Assembly: GCA_937976305.1 (NCBI GenBank)
Contig: CALJSB010000025.1
Location: 1 to 64,000, forward strand
From: an uncultured Acidimicrobiales bacterium
GTDB taxonomy: Bacteria > Actinomycetota > Acidimicrobiia > Acidimicrobiales > SZUA-35
Direction: 5' to 3'
Length of the DNA stretch: 64,000 nucleotides
The notes under the pieces were generated by a model. That model was not told where the DNA came from, did no database searches, and saw nothing but the letters and a program-made list of their open reading frames with translations. The translations under genes were made by a program, and so were the position numbers. Shown piece by piece: positions 1 to 9,138 of the stretch. Numbering within the stretch: the first letter of the stretch is position 1; the number at the start of each line of letters is the position of its first letter.

Positions 1-172
1 GTGCTCGGGGCATTCTTCGCCAGCTGAGCGCCGACGGGGTGTTTCTCTTGTTGCCGCAGGAGTGTGAGCCCAGTAGCGTCATGCGGTCGCAGCTGACATG
101 TTGGTCTGAACTGCTCACGCAGGACCGAATCCGACGCTCAGCTCGAACTGCAGAACCCTCTGAGGAGCCAAC

Positions 173-2278
173 GTGGACGCTGTCCCCTATCTCGCCCTAC
201 TTTCGGCCGTCGCTGGCCTGATTCTCGCCGCATTTTTCTTCCAAGACGTGAAGAAGGCCAGCCCCGGTAACGACCGGATGGTGTTTCTCATGGAAGAGAT
301 CCAGAAGGGAGCCAAGGCCTTCCTCAAGCAGGAGTACACCTGGGTGTCGGCCTTCGCCGTGCTGCTGGCCGTGTTGCTCGCCGCACTCATCCACGTCTTC
401 GCCGCAGTGGCCTACATCCTGGGTGCTGTGTTGTCCGCCGGTGCCGGCTACGCCGGTATGACCGTGGCAACCATGGCAAACGCTCGCACCACCGAAGCGG
501 CAAAGGAAGGGCCAGCCAAGGCACTGCCCATCGCTTTCCGTGGCGGCGCCGTCATGGGCTTCTCGGTTGCCGGCCTGGCCCTCGCCGGCCTCATGCTCGT
601 GTACCTCATCTTTGTCGTCGCCATCGGCCACGACCAGGCCTTCGAAATCGTGACCGCCTACGGTCTTGGAGCATCGACCATCGCTCTGTTCAGCCGTGTC
701 GGTGGCGGTATCTACACCAAGGCCGCTGACGTCGGCGCTGACCTCGTCGGCAAGGTCGAAGCCGGAATTCCCGAAGACGACCCCCGCAACCCCGCCACCA
801 TCGCCGACAACGTGGGCGACAACGTCGGCGACGTTGCTGGCATGGGTGCTGACCTGTTCGAGTCCTACGCCGGTTCTATCATCGCCCCAATCTCTCTTGT
901 GGCCTTTGCCGTTGGCCTCTCCGCCGACGACATCGGCGACGACGCTCTTCCTCTGCTCATGTTCCCGATGCTGGTCGCCTTCATCGGCATGATCGCCTCG
1001 ATCATCGGCTCGTTCCTTGTGAAGGGCGGTAACTCGACCGATTCCAAGGCCCTCAGTAAGGCGCTGCACCTCGGTACCAACGTGGCCATGGGCCTCACGG
1101 TGCTCGGCGTGATTGGCGGATCGTTGTGGCTCTTCGGGGACAGCGATGCCTTCGAAAATCCGATCGGTCTCGCCGTCAGCGTGATCGGCGGCCTGATTAT
1201 CGGCTGGGCCCTCGGCAAGACTGCTGAGTACTACACCTCTGATCACTTTGGTCCGGTCAAGAAGATCGCTCAGCAGGCGGAGACCGGCCCCGCCACCACT
1301 GTCCTCGGCGGCATCTCTGCCGGCATGGTCTCGGTTGCGGCGTCTGTCGTGCTGATCCTCATCGGAATTGGCGTCGCCTTCTGGGGCGGACAGTACGCCT
1401 TTGCTGATACCGGTGACCTCGGTGAGATCGGCGGCCTGTACGGCATCGCCATTGCCGCCATCGGCATGCTTGCCACCACAGGCGTGGTTGTCTCCGTCGA
1501 CGCCTACGGCCCGATCGCCGACAACGCTGGTGGCATTGCCGAGATGGCCGAGCTCGATCCCTCCGTTCGCGAGGTCACCGACGCCCTCGACTCACTTGGC
1601 AACACGACTGCTGCGGTGGCCAAGGGCTTCGCTGTCGGCTCGGCTGCGCTCACCGCACTGGCCCTGTTCAAGAGCTTTGAGTTCGCCATTCGCGAAGCCT
1701 CAAACGGTGAGACGGTTCTCGACCTCAACATCGGCGAAGTCGACGTGTTCATCGGCCTGTTCCTGGGTGCCGGTCTGCCGTTCCTCTTCGCTGCTCTCAC
1801 CATTGACGCAGTTGGCCGTGCCGCTCAGGAGATGATCGAAGAGGTTCGTCGTCAGTTCCGTGAGATTCCGGGTCTGCGTGAGGGCAAGGAGGGCGTTGTG
1901 CCCGACTCTGCTCGCTGTGTCGCCATCTCGACCGCAGCGTCGCTCAAGGAGATGGTCATCCCCGGCGCCTTGGCCGTGCTGGTCCCCCTCGCCGTCGGCT
2001 TTGTCAACGTTGATGCACTCGGTGGTCTGCTCGCCGGTTCGCTGGTGACGGGCTTTGCGCTCGCCATCTTCATGGCGAATGCTGGTGGCGCATGGGACAA
2101 CGCCAAGAAGTACATCGAAGCCGGTGCACACGGCGGCAAGGGTTCTGAGCCGCACAAGGCTGCGGTTGTCGGCGACACCGTCGGTGATCCGTTCAAGGAC
2201 ACCTCCGGTCCGGCCATGAACATCCTGCTCAAGGTGATGACCATCGTGAGCCTCGTGTTCGCCAGCGTCTTCGTCTGA
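173..2278 (+). CDS. hppA: Membrane-bound ion-pumping pyrophosphatase, K+-dependent type
   Basis: Hydrolyses pyrophosphate and uses the energy to pump H+ or Na+ across the cytoplasmic membrane. The 701 residues are the usual length, with about 16 hydrophobic segments. The family signature is present: EAGIPEDDPRNPATIADN followed by GDNVGDVAGMGADLFES. Residues 476-481 read GNTTAA, with Ala480 where K+-independent enzymes carry Lys and Ala483 three residues on, which is the K+-stimulated subtype. The Glu in LFESYAGS sits as in the Thermotoga-type Na+ pumps, so the pumped ion cannot be settled from sequence. GTG start at 173, chosen because GAGGAG lies five bases upstream. The 172 bases before it hold no gene I can support. 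Confidence 0.96.
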   Translation: MDAVPYLALLSAVAGLILAAFFFQDVKKASPGNDRMVFLMEEIQKGAKAFLKQEYTWVSAFAVLLAVLLAALIHVFAAVAYILGAVLSAGAGYAGMTVATMANARTTEAAKEGPAKALPIAFRGGAVMGFSVAGLALAGLMLVYLIFVVAIGHDQAFEIVTAYGLGASTIALFSRVGGGIYTKAADVGADLVGKVEAGIPEDDPRNPATIADNVGDNVGDVAGMGADLFESYAGSIIAPISLVAFAVGLSADDIGDDALPLLMFPMLVAFIGMIASIIGSFLVKGGNSTDSKALSKALHLGTNVAMGLTVLGVIGGSLWLFGDSDAFENPIGLAVSVIGGLIIGWALGKTAEYYTSDHFGPVKKIAQQAETGPATTVLGGISAGMVSVAASVVLILIGIGVAFWGGQYAFADTGDLGEIGGLYGIAIAAIGMLATTGVVVSVDAYGPIADNAGGIAEMAELDPSVREVTDALDSLGNTTAAVAKGFAVGSAALTALALFKSFEFAIREASNGETVLDLNIGEVDVFIGLFLGAGLPFLFAALTIDAVGRAAQEMIEEVRRQFREIPGLREGKEGVVPDSARCVAISTAASLKEMVIPGALAVLVPLAVGFVNVDALGGLLAGSLVTGFALAIFMANAGGAWDNAKKYIEAGAHGGKGSEPHKAAVVGDTVGDPFKDTSGPAMNILLKVMTIVSLVFASVFV

Positions 2279-2294
2279 TTCAGAGACCCTGACG

Positions 2295-2300
2295 TAAGCT
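2295..2300 (+). promoter_or_regulatory. -10 element of a leaderless gene
   Basis: TAAGCT ends seven bases before the GTG at 2308. There is no purine-rich ribosome-binding site between them. It fits the TANNNT pattern seen before many other starts in this window. Confidence 0.4.
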
Positions 2301-2307
2301 GCGAAGC

Positions 2308-3198
2308 GTGCCGCTTCAGAAGCTCTCGACGACCGATGCCTTTGTTGTGACCGACCTGCCAGACGCCCCGGCGTCTGGCGTGGTCAGGGTTGCCCGAAAG
2401 ATTCTGCAGGGTGGGGCCAAAGACATGGCCCGCTCTGCCACCTACACCTTTGCTGCCTTCGAAATGAAGCGTGGTGGAGCATCGGCCGGTATCAACGCAG
2501 AGGGCGACGCCGTTGGTGATGCTGTTGCAGCATTCGCTGAAGAGCTCAACCCGGTTGTCGAGGCTGGCGAACTCCATCTCGACCCGGCCAAAGGTGTGCC
2601 CGACGGCGGCCTCGCTCGCCTGCTCGATGCTGCTGACCGGCATGGCGACGGTGGCTCTGCTACTGCAACCGCAACCTCGGTCGTGGCCTCGGTTGGCTGG
2701 ATTCTCGATGGCCTCGACGGAGCGAAGATTGCGATCGAGGGAGCTGGTCCGGTCCCAAGCGCCGTCAGCGAGGCACTCGTTGGTGCCGGGGCCCAGATCG
2801 TCGACGTTGATGGTGTCGACAAGAAGCCCTGGTTGATCTGGGGCGCCGAAGCCGACGCGATCGTCTGTGGATCGAAGCTCGGCACGTTGACTCACCAGGG
2901 CACCGAGTTCGTGAAGGCCAAGGCCATCGTGCCGTGGGGCCCCTCCCCTGTCACGACCAAGGCCTTTGCTCAGCTTCGTCAGGCCGACGTGGAGGTGCTG
3001 CCCGACTTCATCACCGCATGCGGAGCGCTACTTGCCGGCTATCGGGAAGATGGCGCCGCGTCGGTCGCCGATGCCGTCACCGCGAGGCTCGCATCGCTGG
3101 CCGGACATGACGATGGGCTGCTTCTCAACGCCTGCTACGAAGCCGAAGGATTTCTGAAGAGCTGGACCGAAGTTCCGTTCGGTCGACCGCTGGCCTGA
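2308..3198 (+). CDS. Glu/Leu/Phe/Val dehydrogenase-like NAD-binding protein
   Basis: A 296-residue protein that resembles the C-terminal Rossmann half of amino-acid dehydrogenases: a substrate-loop-like start with KDMARSATYTFA, then KIAIEGAGPVPSAVSEAL at about residues 145-162 as the nucleotide-binding fold, followed by GAQIVDVDGVD. It lacks a full-length dimerisation/substrate domain, so it is shorter than true glutamate or leucine dehydrogenases (350 residues or more). Substrate unknown; it may be a regulator or a divergent dehydrogenase. GTG start. TAAGCT at 2295-2300 lies seven bases before the start and no Shine-Dalgarno is visible, so it is probably leaderless. It ends four bases from the convergent PLP-enzyme gene. 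Confidence 0.7.
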   Translation: MPLQKLSTTDAFVVTDLPDAPASGVVRVARKILQGGAKDMARSATYTFAAFEMKRGGASAGINAEGDAVGDAVAAFAEELNPVVEAGELHLDPAKGVPDGGLARLLDAADRHGDGGSATATATSVVASVGWILDGLDGAKIAIEGAGPVPSAVSEALVGAGAQIVDVDGVDKKPWLIWGAEADAIVCGSKLGTLTHQGTEFVKAKAIVPWGPSPVTTKAFAQLRQADVEVLPDFITACGALLAGYREDGAASVADAVTARLASLAGHDDGLLLNACYEAEGFLKSWTEVPFGRPLA

Positions 3199-3202
3199 CG
3201 CG

Positions 3203-4405
3203 CTAGGAACGAGCCCGATCGACGCCGGTGATCAACACCACCGCGGCCTCGTCATCGGCCTGAGGCTCAAGCCGGCCCGTTCGTTCGTCAGCCAAAAGGC
3301 CGGCAAGCCCTGCTGCACCGGTGGCGTCGGGTGGTGGGTCGATCTGTGACGCAGCAAGCTGCGTTGCTTCGACGAAGGTGTCTTCATCAACGCTGACCGT
3401 CCACCCTTGGGTGTCGTGCTGGTGGCGAGCCACCGTGCGCCAGTCGTAGGTGATGTCGTCGAGAATGCCGCTGGCGACAGAGGCCGGGGTGCCCGGCCAC
3501 GGTTCCATGATGTCATCAGCAGCGACGGCGTCGTCGAAGCTGATGCCGCTGTCGAGCTTGGTTTCGAGCCGGTTCCAGGCTGCGATGTAGGGATGCGCGG
3601 CTGCTGGCTGCACTGGGTGCAAACGCGGTCGAGGTTGGGTACTTCCCATCCGCTGGCGGTGGCGCTCGAGGCCGTCCATCGTCGCTGTGGCGAGGGCTCC
3701 ACCACCAATCTGGATGTAGATGTCGCGGGCAACAACGCCGAGCTCATCGAGCTGTGTGCCGAGTTCGAGCCCGAGGGTACGTCCACCGTCGATCACGCCG
3801 GGGCACATCGGCCCCTGCACCGTGAAGGGCTGCGCTCCCCCGTCGACGGCCTGCTCGAGACCAATCATGCAGGGATCACCAGAGACACCTGGTGTGCGTT
3901 CGCACATGTGGACCTCTGCCTCGAGCTCGGACAGACGTTCGAGAACAGCGGAGTCGGCGTCGACCGGGACAAAAACTCGCAGACGGCGATTGTTCGCCTT
4001 GGCAACGGTGGCTGCGCCGACCGCAGCGTTCCCGCACGAGGCAATAGCGAGATCGGGATGTGGCGCGGTGTCGGGTCGGAGTGCTTCATCCACGAGCATC
4101 TCGATGAGCAGGCCAAAGAGATGGCGGGCTTTATGAGAGCCGCCGACGCTTGCGGTCTCGACCTTCGCCACGACGTTTCGCCTCGATGGCACTTCGAGAT
4201 GAAGCACCGGCGTTGTGACGAAGCCCGGGGCTGTACTGCCGAGCGTTCTGAGGCGCTGGTCAGCTTCGGTCACCAGCTCGATGAAGGCCTGATCACTGAG
4301 CCCTCGGCCGATGGCGCTGGCGTAGATGTCGAGATCCTGGCGATGAACAAGGAACGGCGACTCCACCTTCAGAGTGTACGCTCGCTGATGGTCCAGGGTG
4401 GCCAT
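3203..4405 (-). CDS. PLP-dependent threonine synthase/dehydratase-fold enzyme
   Basis: Fold type II PLP enzyme (tryptophan synthase beta family) of about 400 residues. The PLP lysine is in ETASVGGSHKARH (Lys92 counting from the ATG at 4405). SCGNAAVGAA supplies the Asn that contacts the cofactor ring oxygen, and QIGGGALATA is the phosphate-binding glycine loop. Homologues include threonine synthase, threonine/serine dehydratase and 2,3-diaminopropionate ammonia-lyase; I cannot pick a substrate. An upstream in-frame ATG (4444) would overlap the divergent zinc-peptidase gene, and ATG 4405 leaves a 14-base divergent gap, so 4405 is preferred. Confidence 0.8.
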   Translation of the reverse strand: MATLDHQRAYTLKVESPFLVHRQDLDIYASAIGRGLSDQAFIELVTEADQRLRTLGSTAPGFVTTPVLHLEVPSRRNVVAKVETASVGGSHKARHLFGLLIEMLVDEALRPDTAPHPDLAIASCGNAAVGAATVAKANNRRLRVFVPVDADSAVLERLSELEAEVHMCERTPGVSGDPCMIGLEQAVDGGAQPFTVQGPMCPGVIDGGRTLGLELGTQLDELGVVARDIYIQIGGGALATATMDGLERHRQRMGSTQPRPRLHPVQPAAAHPYIAAWNRLETKLDSGISFDDAVAADDIMEPWPGTPASVASGILDDITYDWRTVARHQHDTQGWTVSVDEDTFVEATQLAASQIDPPPDATGAAGLAGLLADERTGRLEPQADDEAAVVLITGVDRARS

Positions 4406-4419
4406 CGGAAGGAGTCGAG

Positions 4420-5382
4420 ATGGTTCGATTCGATGAAAAGGCAAATAGAGAAGGCCGGCAATACGTCGAAGACCGACGCGGTCGCCGCAGCGGCGGTCGC
4501 CGGTCGGGCGGCGGCGGGCTTCCAGCCGGCAAAGTGGGTGGGCTCGGCGGCATCATCTTGATGATTCTTGCTGCTGTGTTCGGAATCCCGCTTGCCTCCG
4601 GCGGTGGCGGCGGCGGGAGTACCGGCTTCGACATTGGTGCCAGTGGCTTCGAGCAAGCCGACCAGGTCGATGTGGGTAATCAACCTGTCGATCCTGCCCT
4701 CGATCCTGATGCCGACATGGTCACGTTCCTCGGCGCCTTGATGGACGACAACCAAGACGTGTGGTCGGTCTACTTCGACCAGGCCGGGTTGCAGTACCAG
4801 TTCACGACCATCGTCGTGTTTGATGACCAGGTCGATACCGGGTGCGGTCCGGCAACCTCCGCTGTTGGGCCGTTCTACTGCCCGGCTCCCGGCGACAACC
4901 GGGTCTACATCGATCTCGATTTCATCGACGAGTTGAGTGGGCGTTTCGGGGCCCCTGGCGACTTCGCTGTTGCCTACGTGGTGGCCCACGAAGTTGGGCA
5001 CCACATCCAGTCGATCTCAGGCATCAGCGACCAGATCCGCCAGGCTCAGGCCCAGAACCCCGATCTCAGGAACGAGCTGTCGGTTCGGCAAGAGCTTCAG
5101 GCCGACTGCCTTGCTGGTGTCTGGGCCTTCTCTGCCAGCCGGCGAACCAACTCCGACGGCACCAAAATCATCGAGATCGGCGACATCGATGAGGGCCTTG
5201 CCGCAGCCGAAGCGGTCGGTGATGACCGCATCCAAGAGATGACCGGCCAGCAGGTGAACCCACACAACTGGACCCACGGTTCGGCCGCGGCCCGTAAGGC
5301 GTGGTTCCTCGAGGGTTACAACAACGGTGACCCGGAGCGATGCGACACCTTTGCCGTCGACGCGAGTCAGGTTGGGTTGTAG
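4420..5382 (+). CDS. Neutral zinc metallopeptidase (YpfJ family)
   Basis: A 320-residue member of the putative neutral zinc metallopeptidase family (Zn_peptidase, PF04228). The basic, Gly/Arg-rich N-terminus contains the family-typical VEDRRG, followed by one membrane helix at residues 43-60 and then an extracytoplasmic domain. The zinc site is HEVGHH at 190-195, with Glu225 in RQELQADC as the likely third ligand. Cysteines at 142 and 154 may form a disulfide. Start ATG 4420 has an excellent Shine-Dalgarno, GGAAGGAG at 4407-4414. Its 3' end overlaps the convergent acyltransferase by 16 bases. The peptide substrate is unknown for the family. Confidence 0.9.
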   Translation: MVRFDEKANREGRQYVEDRRGRRSGGRRSGGGGLPAGKVGGLGGIILMILAAVFGIPLASGGGGGGSTGFDIGASGFEQADQVDVGNQPVDPALDPDADMVTFLGALMDDNQDVWSVYFDQAGLQYQFTTIVVFDDQVDTGCGPATSAVGPFYCPAPGDNRVYIDLDFIDELSGRFGAPGDFAVAYVVAHEVGHHIQSISGISDQIRQAQAQNPDLRNELSVRQELQADCLAGVWAFSASRRTNSDGTKIIEIGDIDEGLAAAEAVGDDRIQEMTGQQVNPHNWTHGSAAARKAWFLEGYNNGDPERCDTFAVDASQVGL

Positions 5383-5999
5383 GTCGTTCCGGCATTGTTA
5401 GCCGTTCGTACGACACGGGCTGGCGAGCCAACGGCAACCGAATAGTCCGGTAGGTCCGTTGTGACCACCGAGCCCGCACCGACGGCGACATGACGGCCGA
5501 TGGTGACGCCGGGCAAGACAACAGCGTTCGTGCCGATCCACGAACCGTCACCAATCTCGACCGGGGATTCCGGTAGCGCCTGACGGCCAATGGGGGCCGT
5601 GAGATCGTCGACGGCGTGGTTCTGGTCGGTGACGTACACGTTTGGTCCGAAGAAGACGTCGGCACCGATCACGACAGACAGATGGGCGACAAGGCTCGAG
5701 TTGCGGCCGATCAGACAGCGATCACCGATCACGAGAATCTCGTCGCTCACGAGCTCTTGGTCCGGCCCCATGCCGGCGCTGAGCGAGCAGTACGGACCGA
5801 TGAGGCAATCCTCGCCGACCCGAATGGCGTGCTCGCCATAGAGCGCGGCCCACGGATGGCACATGACCGAGCCAGCGCCGAACTGGGCAAAGCGGTTGGC
5901 CCGTCGACTCGTCGCCATGATCGCCGCTCGCTTGTGAAACCAGTCTGCAGCACCGGCAAAGGCGTCAGCACGCCACAGTTTCGGGTTGCCGCTGTTCAT
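5367..5999 (-). CDS. Hexapeptide-repeat acyltransferase
   Basis: A 210-residue left-handed beta-helix acyltransferase of the maltose O-acetyltransferase/WbbJ type. Repeats such as IGPYCSLSAG, IGRNSSLVAH, IGADVFFGPN and IGTNAVVLPG cover residues 60-190. TDQNHAV contains the catalytic His typical of this family, and the GSVVTTDLPDYSVAVGSPA ending is diagnostic. It probably acetylates a sugar or coenzyme-linked substrate in the cytoplasm; the acceptor is unknown. The ATG at 5999 lies 25 bases downstream of psuG, suggesting co-transcription. The ORF stays open further upstream, but that part lies antiparallel to nothing recognisable and overlaps psuG. Confidence 0.85.
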   Translation of the reverse strand: MNSGNPKLWRADAFAGAADWFHKRAAIMATSRRANRFAQFGAGSVMCHPWAALYGEHAIRVGEDCLIGPYCSLSAGMGPDQELVSDEILVIGDRCLIGRNSSLVAHLSVVIGADVFFGPNVYVTDQNHAVDDLTAPIGRQALPESPVEIGDGSWIGTNAVVLPGVTIGRHVAVGAGSVVTTDLPDYSVAVGSPARVVRTANNAGTTYNPT

Positions 6000-6024
6000 A
6001 CGTGGGCGGGCCTGCGCTGGACGA

Positions 6025-6924
6025 TCATTGTTCGAGTTGGTCGATGGCGACCGCGATCTGTGCCGCGATCGATGCGTTGTTCTCAGCCAGGGCGAGATTG
6101 GTCGGAACGCTGTCGCCGTCGGTTGCGTCGGCCAGGGCCCCCAGAATGGCTGGCGTGACAGCAGCACCAACGACTCCGTCGTCAGCTGCTTGGGCCAACG
6201 CGACGTCGACTGCGTCCGTGAGTTCGGCGAAGGGCAGTGCATCGGCTTCCGGGACGGGTGCCGCCACCAAAATGCCACCACCTCCCAGCTTCCAGTGGGC
6301 CGAGGCGATTCGAGCCACCTCTTCGGCTGACTCAACCCGATGGGGCACCGGCAAGCCGCTCGACTGGGCATGGAAGGCGGGGAAGTTGTCGGTCTGCCAG
6401 CCAAGCACGGGCACGCTCAGCGTTTCGAGACGCTCGAGCGTGGCCGCCAGGTCGAGGAACACCTTGGCCCCGGCGGAGACGGTGATGAGCTGATGAGCGG
6501 CGATGGCGTCGAGGTCAGCCGAGATGTCGCCGGTGTCTGGCCACCCTCGGTGCACGCCGCCGATCCCACCGGTGGCAAAGACCCGCACACCTTGCTGTGC
6601 GGCCAGCGTGAGCGATGCCGACACTGTCGTCGCTCCGTAGTTCCAGCCCTGGCCGATGGCGACGCCGAGATCTCTTGCCGCCACTTTGCGAGCCGGACCG
6701 CAGATGCGTTCGGCGAGGGACGGGTCACTATCAACGGCAACGCCAACTGTCGCAGCTCCATCGAGCACGGCAGTCAGCGCTGGTGTCGCCCCACCGCTTT
6801 GCACCGCCCGAAGACAACGGTCGAGCGCCTCGGCATTGGCCGGTGAGGGAAGGCCAAGATGGGAAAAGATTGTCGACTCGAGAGCGACGGTGGGTTGTCT
6901 CTTGGTCTTGCTCAAGCGCTCCAC
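6025..6924 (-). CDS. psuG: Pseudouridine-5'-phosphate glycosidase
   Basis: Reversibly cleaves pseudouridine 5'-phosphate to uracil and ribose 5-phosphate, the second step of pseudouridine breakdown. The 299-residue protein carries the family motifs ALESTIFSHLGLP (N-terminus), FATGGIGGVHRG, VSAGAKVFLDLAATLE with the catalytic Lys, VLGWQT, PAF, and NLALAENNA at the C-terminus. An in-frame ATG at 6954 exists, but GTG 6924 is preceded by GGGAGGA eight bases upstream and avoids overlap with the divergent amidase, so GTG is chosen. No pseudouridine kinase (PsuK) lies next to it; either it is elsewhere or the enzyme takes free pseudouridine phosphate from RNA turnover. Confidence 0.93.
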   Translation of the reverse strand: MERLSKTKRQPTVALESTIFSHLGLPSPANAEALDRCLRAVQSGGATPALTAVLDGAATVGVAVDSDPSLAERICGPARKVAARDLGVAIGQGWNYGATTVSASLTLAAQQGVRVFATGGIGGVHRGWPDTGDISADLDAIAAHQLITVSAGAKVFLDLAATLERLETLSVPVLGWQTDNFPAFHAQSSGLPVPHRVESAEEVARIASAHWKLGGGGILVAAPVPEADALPFAELTDAVDVALAQAADDGVVGAAVTPAILGALADATDGDSVPTNLALAENNASIAAQIAVAIDQLEQ

Positions 6925-6938
6925 GCTAACTTCCTCCC

Positions 6939-8411
6939 ATGGCAGACCAGTCACTCACCTGGCAATCCACGACAGAGCTTGCAGCGCAGCTCAAGGCTGG
7001 TCACGTCTCGGCCGCCGAACTGCTTGACGCCCATCTGGAGGCGGTGGCCGATCGCAACCCGGATCTCAACGTGGTGGTCACGCTTGATGAGGAGCGAGCA
7101 CGCCGCGAGGCTGCCGCCATCGACGAACAGCGGGCGGCCGGGGCTGAGCTCGGTCCGCTTGCTGGCATCCCGATGACGGTGAAGGACTCGATGATGACGG
7201 CGGGCATGCGCACCACGTCAGGCGCCGAGGAGCTCAGCGACTTCGTTCCCGACGTCGATGCGGCCCCGATTGCGAAGTTGCGGGCCGCCGGTGCGGTCAT
7301 CTTCGGGAAGACGAATCTGCCGAAGTACGCAAACGACGTCCAGTCCTACAACGAGGTGTTCGGTTGTTCGAACAACCCGTGGGATCTCACTCGATCAGTT
7401 GGTGGAAGTTCTGGCGGTTCGGCCGGTGCATTGGCCGCAGGGCTCACGCCGTTCGAGGTGGGGAGCGACATTGGCGGTTCGATTCGTAACCCAGCGAGTA
7501 TGTGTGGCGTCGTCGGACACAAACCGAGCTACGGGATCGTGTCGGCCAAGGGGCAGATTCCCGGGCCTCCCGGCACGCTCACTCAGGCCGACATCGCTGT
7601 TCTCGGTCCGATGGCCAGAACGGTTGCTGATTGTCAGCTCGGGATGGATCTGCTCGCTGGGGCAGACGATTGGCATGACCTCGCCTGGTCTCTGCAGCTG
7701 CCCCCAGCCCGCAAGGAGACAGCATCGGGTTCGGCGAACGGGTTGCGGGTTGCGGTGTGGGCGAACGATCCGCACTGCCCGGTCGACCCCGAGATCGAGA
7801 GTCAGATTCTCGACGTGGCCCGCTCACTCGAAGAGGCTGGCGCTCACGTCGATACCGAGGCCCGGCCGATCGGCTTCGACTTCGCCAAGGCCGATCGCAC
7901 CTTCTGGGCCCTTCTCGGAGCGGCCTTGGCAGGCGGATGGTCGTTGCAAGAGCTTGATCAGATGGCCGCCCAGCTCGCTGCTGGCGAATCGGTGCCGGGC
8001 GACCTCGGTGTTGTTGGGTCAACCGCACGCCATCGAGAGTGGCTCACCAACAACGAGCGTCGCCTCCAGATCCGGGCTCGCTGGCGCGAGTTTTTCGCCG
8101 ACTACGACGTGGTGCTGGCTCCGGTGTCGCCGACGGTTGCGATTCCCCACGACCACAGCTCGCCATCGAGTGAACGTCGCATCGAGGTTGCCGGTGAGTC
8201 TCGGGAATACATGAGCCAGATCCAATGGATGGGCCTGTTCGGTGTTGCCTACCTGCCATCTACCTCGGTGCCGATTGGCCTGCATTCAAGCGGTCTGCCC
8301 TTCAACGTGCAGGTGGTTGGCCCGTACCTCGAAGACTCGACGTGCCTTGCCGTTGCCGAGCTGATCGAGAACATCACCGGCGGCACGCAGCGCCCGCCCC
8401 GCTACGGCTAA
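6939..8411 (+). CDS. Amidase (amidase-signature family)
   Basis: A 490-residue amidase-signature hydrolase. The Ser-cisSer-Lys triad is intact: Lys82 in PMTVKDS, Ser157 in SVGGSSGGSAG and Ser181 in GSDIGGSIRNPA, with the same spacing (75 and 24) as in fatty-acid amide hydrolase. It hydrolyses an amide of unknown identity. It is not GatA, as gatB and gatC are absent nearby. No Shine-Dalgarno precedes the ATG; TTGGTC (6902-6907) and GCTAAC (6925-6930) are spaced 17 bases, so a leaderless promoter inside the divergent psuG start is possible. Its stop overlaps the convergent nitroreductase stop by four bases. Confidence 0.92.
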   Translation: MADQSLTWQSTTELAAQLKAGHVSAAELLDAHLEAVADRNPDLNVVVTLDEERARREAAAIDEQRAAGAELGPLAGIPMTVKDSMMTAGMRTTSGAEELSDFVPDVDAAPIAKLRAAGAVIFGKTNLPKYANDVQSYNEVFGCSNNPWDLTRSVGGSSGGSAGALAAGLTPFEVGSDIGGSIRNPASMCGVVGHKPSYGIVSAKGQIPGPPGTLTQADIAVLGPMARTVADCQLGMDLLAGADDWHDLAWSLQLPPARKETASGSANGLRVAVWANDPHCPVDPEIESQILDVARSLEEAGAHVDTEARPIGFDFAKADRTFWALLGAALAGGWSLQELDQMAAQLAAGESVPGDLGVVGSTARHREWLTNNERRLQIRARWREFFADYDVVLAPVSPTVAIPHDHSSPSSERRIEVAGESREYMSQIQWMGLFGVAYLPSTSVPIGLHSSGLPFNVQVVGPYLEDSTCLAVAELIENITGGTQRPPRYG

Positions 8412-9082
8412 CCGAGTGGTTCGCCGTCGAACCGTTCGAGGGTGACGAACTCCTCGACGGGTTTGCGGCTCAACTTCGTCAACAGCTTGGGCGGGTAGCC
8501 CATCGGCATGACGGCGGCGATGGCCATGTTCGGCGGCAGCCCGACGAGTTGTTGTGCCTTGGCCTCTTCACCCGTAGCGAAGGTGGTGATGGCCGTCCCC
8601 AAGCCTCGGGCTCTCGCTCCGAGGGCAATGTTCTGCACGAGTGGATAGATCGAGCCACCGCTGACCACACCGACTCGATCGAGCTTGGCGTCAACAGACG
8701 CCACGACGCCGAGGTCGACAGACACCACGAGCAGCACCGGCGCCGCCGTCAGCCCCGTCCAGAAGCTGATGTCGATGGACTCATCGTGGGCGGTGTCTTC
8801 CGCTCTGATCGACGAGGGGTGGATCGTGTTGAGCGGGGCTTCGCCGGCGTCCCGCTGAGCGACGTAGGTCCGAATCGAGGTGTTCCCGCATTCGATGATG
8901 GCCCGACGTGTCTCCGGATCGCGCACGACAATCACGTGCCACCCCTGTCGGTTCCCACCGCTTGCTGCGAAGCGGGCCGATTCCATGATCTCGGCGATGA
9001 CGGCATCGTCGACTGGTTCATCGGTGAAGCTCCGAGCAGCAAAAGTCGTACGCATCACGGTGTCGAGATCAGTTTCGGTCAT
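8408..9082 (-). CDS. Nitroreductase-family FMN oxidoreductase
   Basis: A 224-residue nitroreductase-fold protein. The N-terminal TFAARSFTDEPVDD carries the Arg-Ser contact to the FMN phosphate, SARFAASGGNRQGWHVIVV is the conserved FMN-binding helix, and GLGTAITTFA is the C-terminal Gly-rich motif. Family members reduce nitroaromatics, quinones, flavins or enone substrates with NAD(P)H; the substrate here is unknown. Start chosen at ATG 9082 (MTETDLDTVM), nine codons inside the longest frame, because the family normally begins close to this point. No convincing Shine-Dalgarno or -10 element was found. Confidence 0.87.
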   Translation of the reverse strand: MTETDLDTVMRTTFAARSFTDEPVDDAVIAEIMESARFAASGGNRQGWHVIVVRDPETRRAIIECGNTSIRTYVAQRDAGEAPLNTIHPSSIRAEDTAHDESIDISFWTGLTAAPVLLVVSVDLGVVASVDAKLDRVGVVSGGSIYPLVQNIALGARARGLGTAITTFATGEEAKAQQLVGLPPNMAIAAVMPMGYPPKLLTKLSRKPVEEFVTLERFDGEPLG

Positions 9083-9138
9083 GCCATAGAAAACCACGCC
9101 TGGCGCCAAAAGTGCACGTTCGCTCCGTTAAGCGTCTC

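Noticed and set aside
1-172. 3' end of an upstream gene (a frame ending TGA at 25-27)
   Set aside because: Only eight codons are visible before the stop and nothing distinguishes it from chance, so no gene is called; a weak frame at 39-221 runs into the pyrophosphatase start and is also discounted.
197-1246. 349-residue minus-strand open frame
   Set aside because: It lies wholly antisense to the membrane pyrophosphatase gene, is rich in His/Asp/Gly as expected of an antisense frame in GC-rich DNA, and shows no domain.
4420-4431. tRNA T-loop-like GGTTCGATTC (also near 7480)
   Set aside because: Both lie inside well-supported coding sequence and have no acceptor or anticodon stem around them.
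3407-4561. 384-residue plus-strand open frame
   Set aside because: Antisense shadow of the PLP enzyme; low-complexity composition and it clashes with both well-supported genes.
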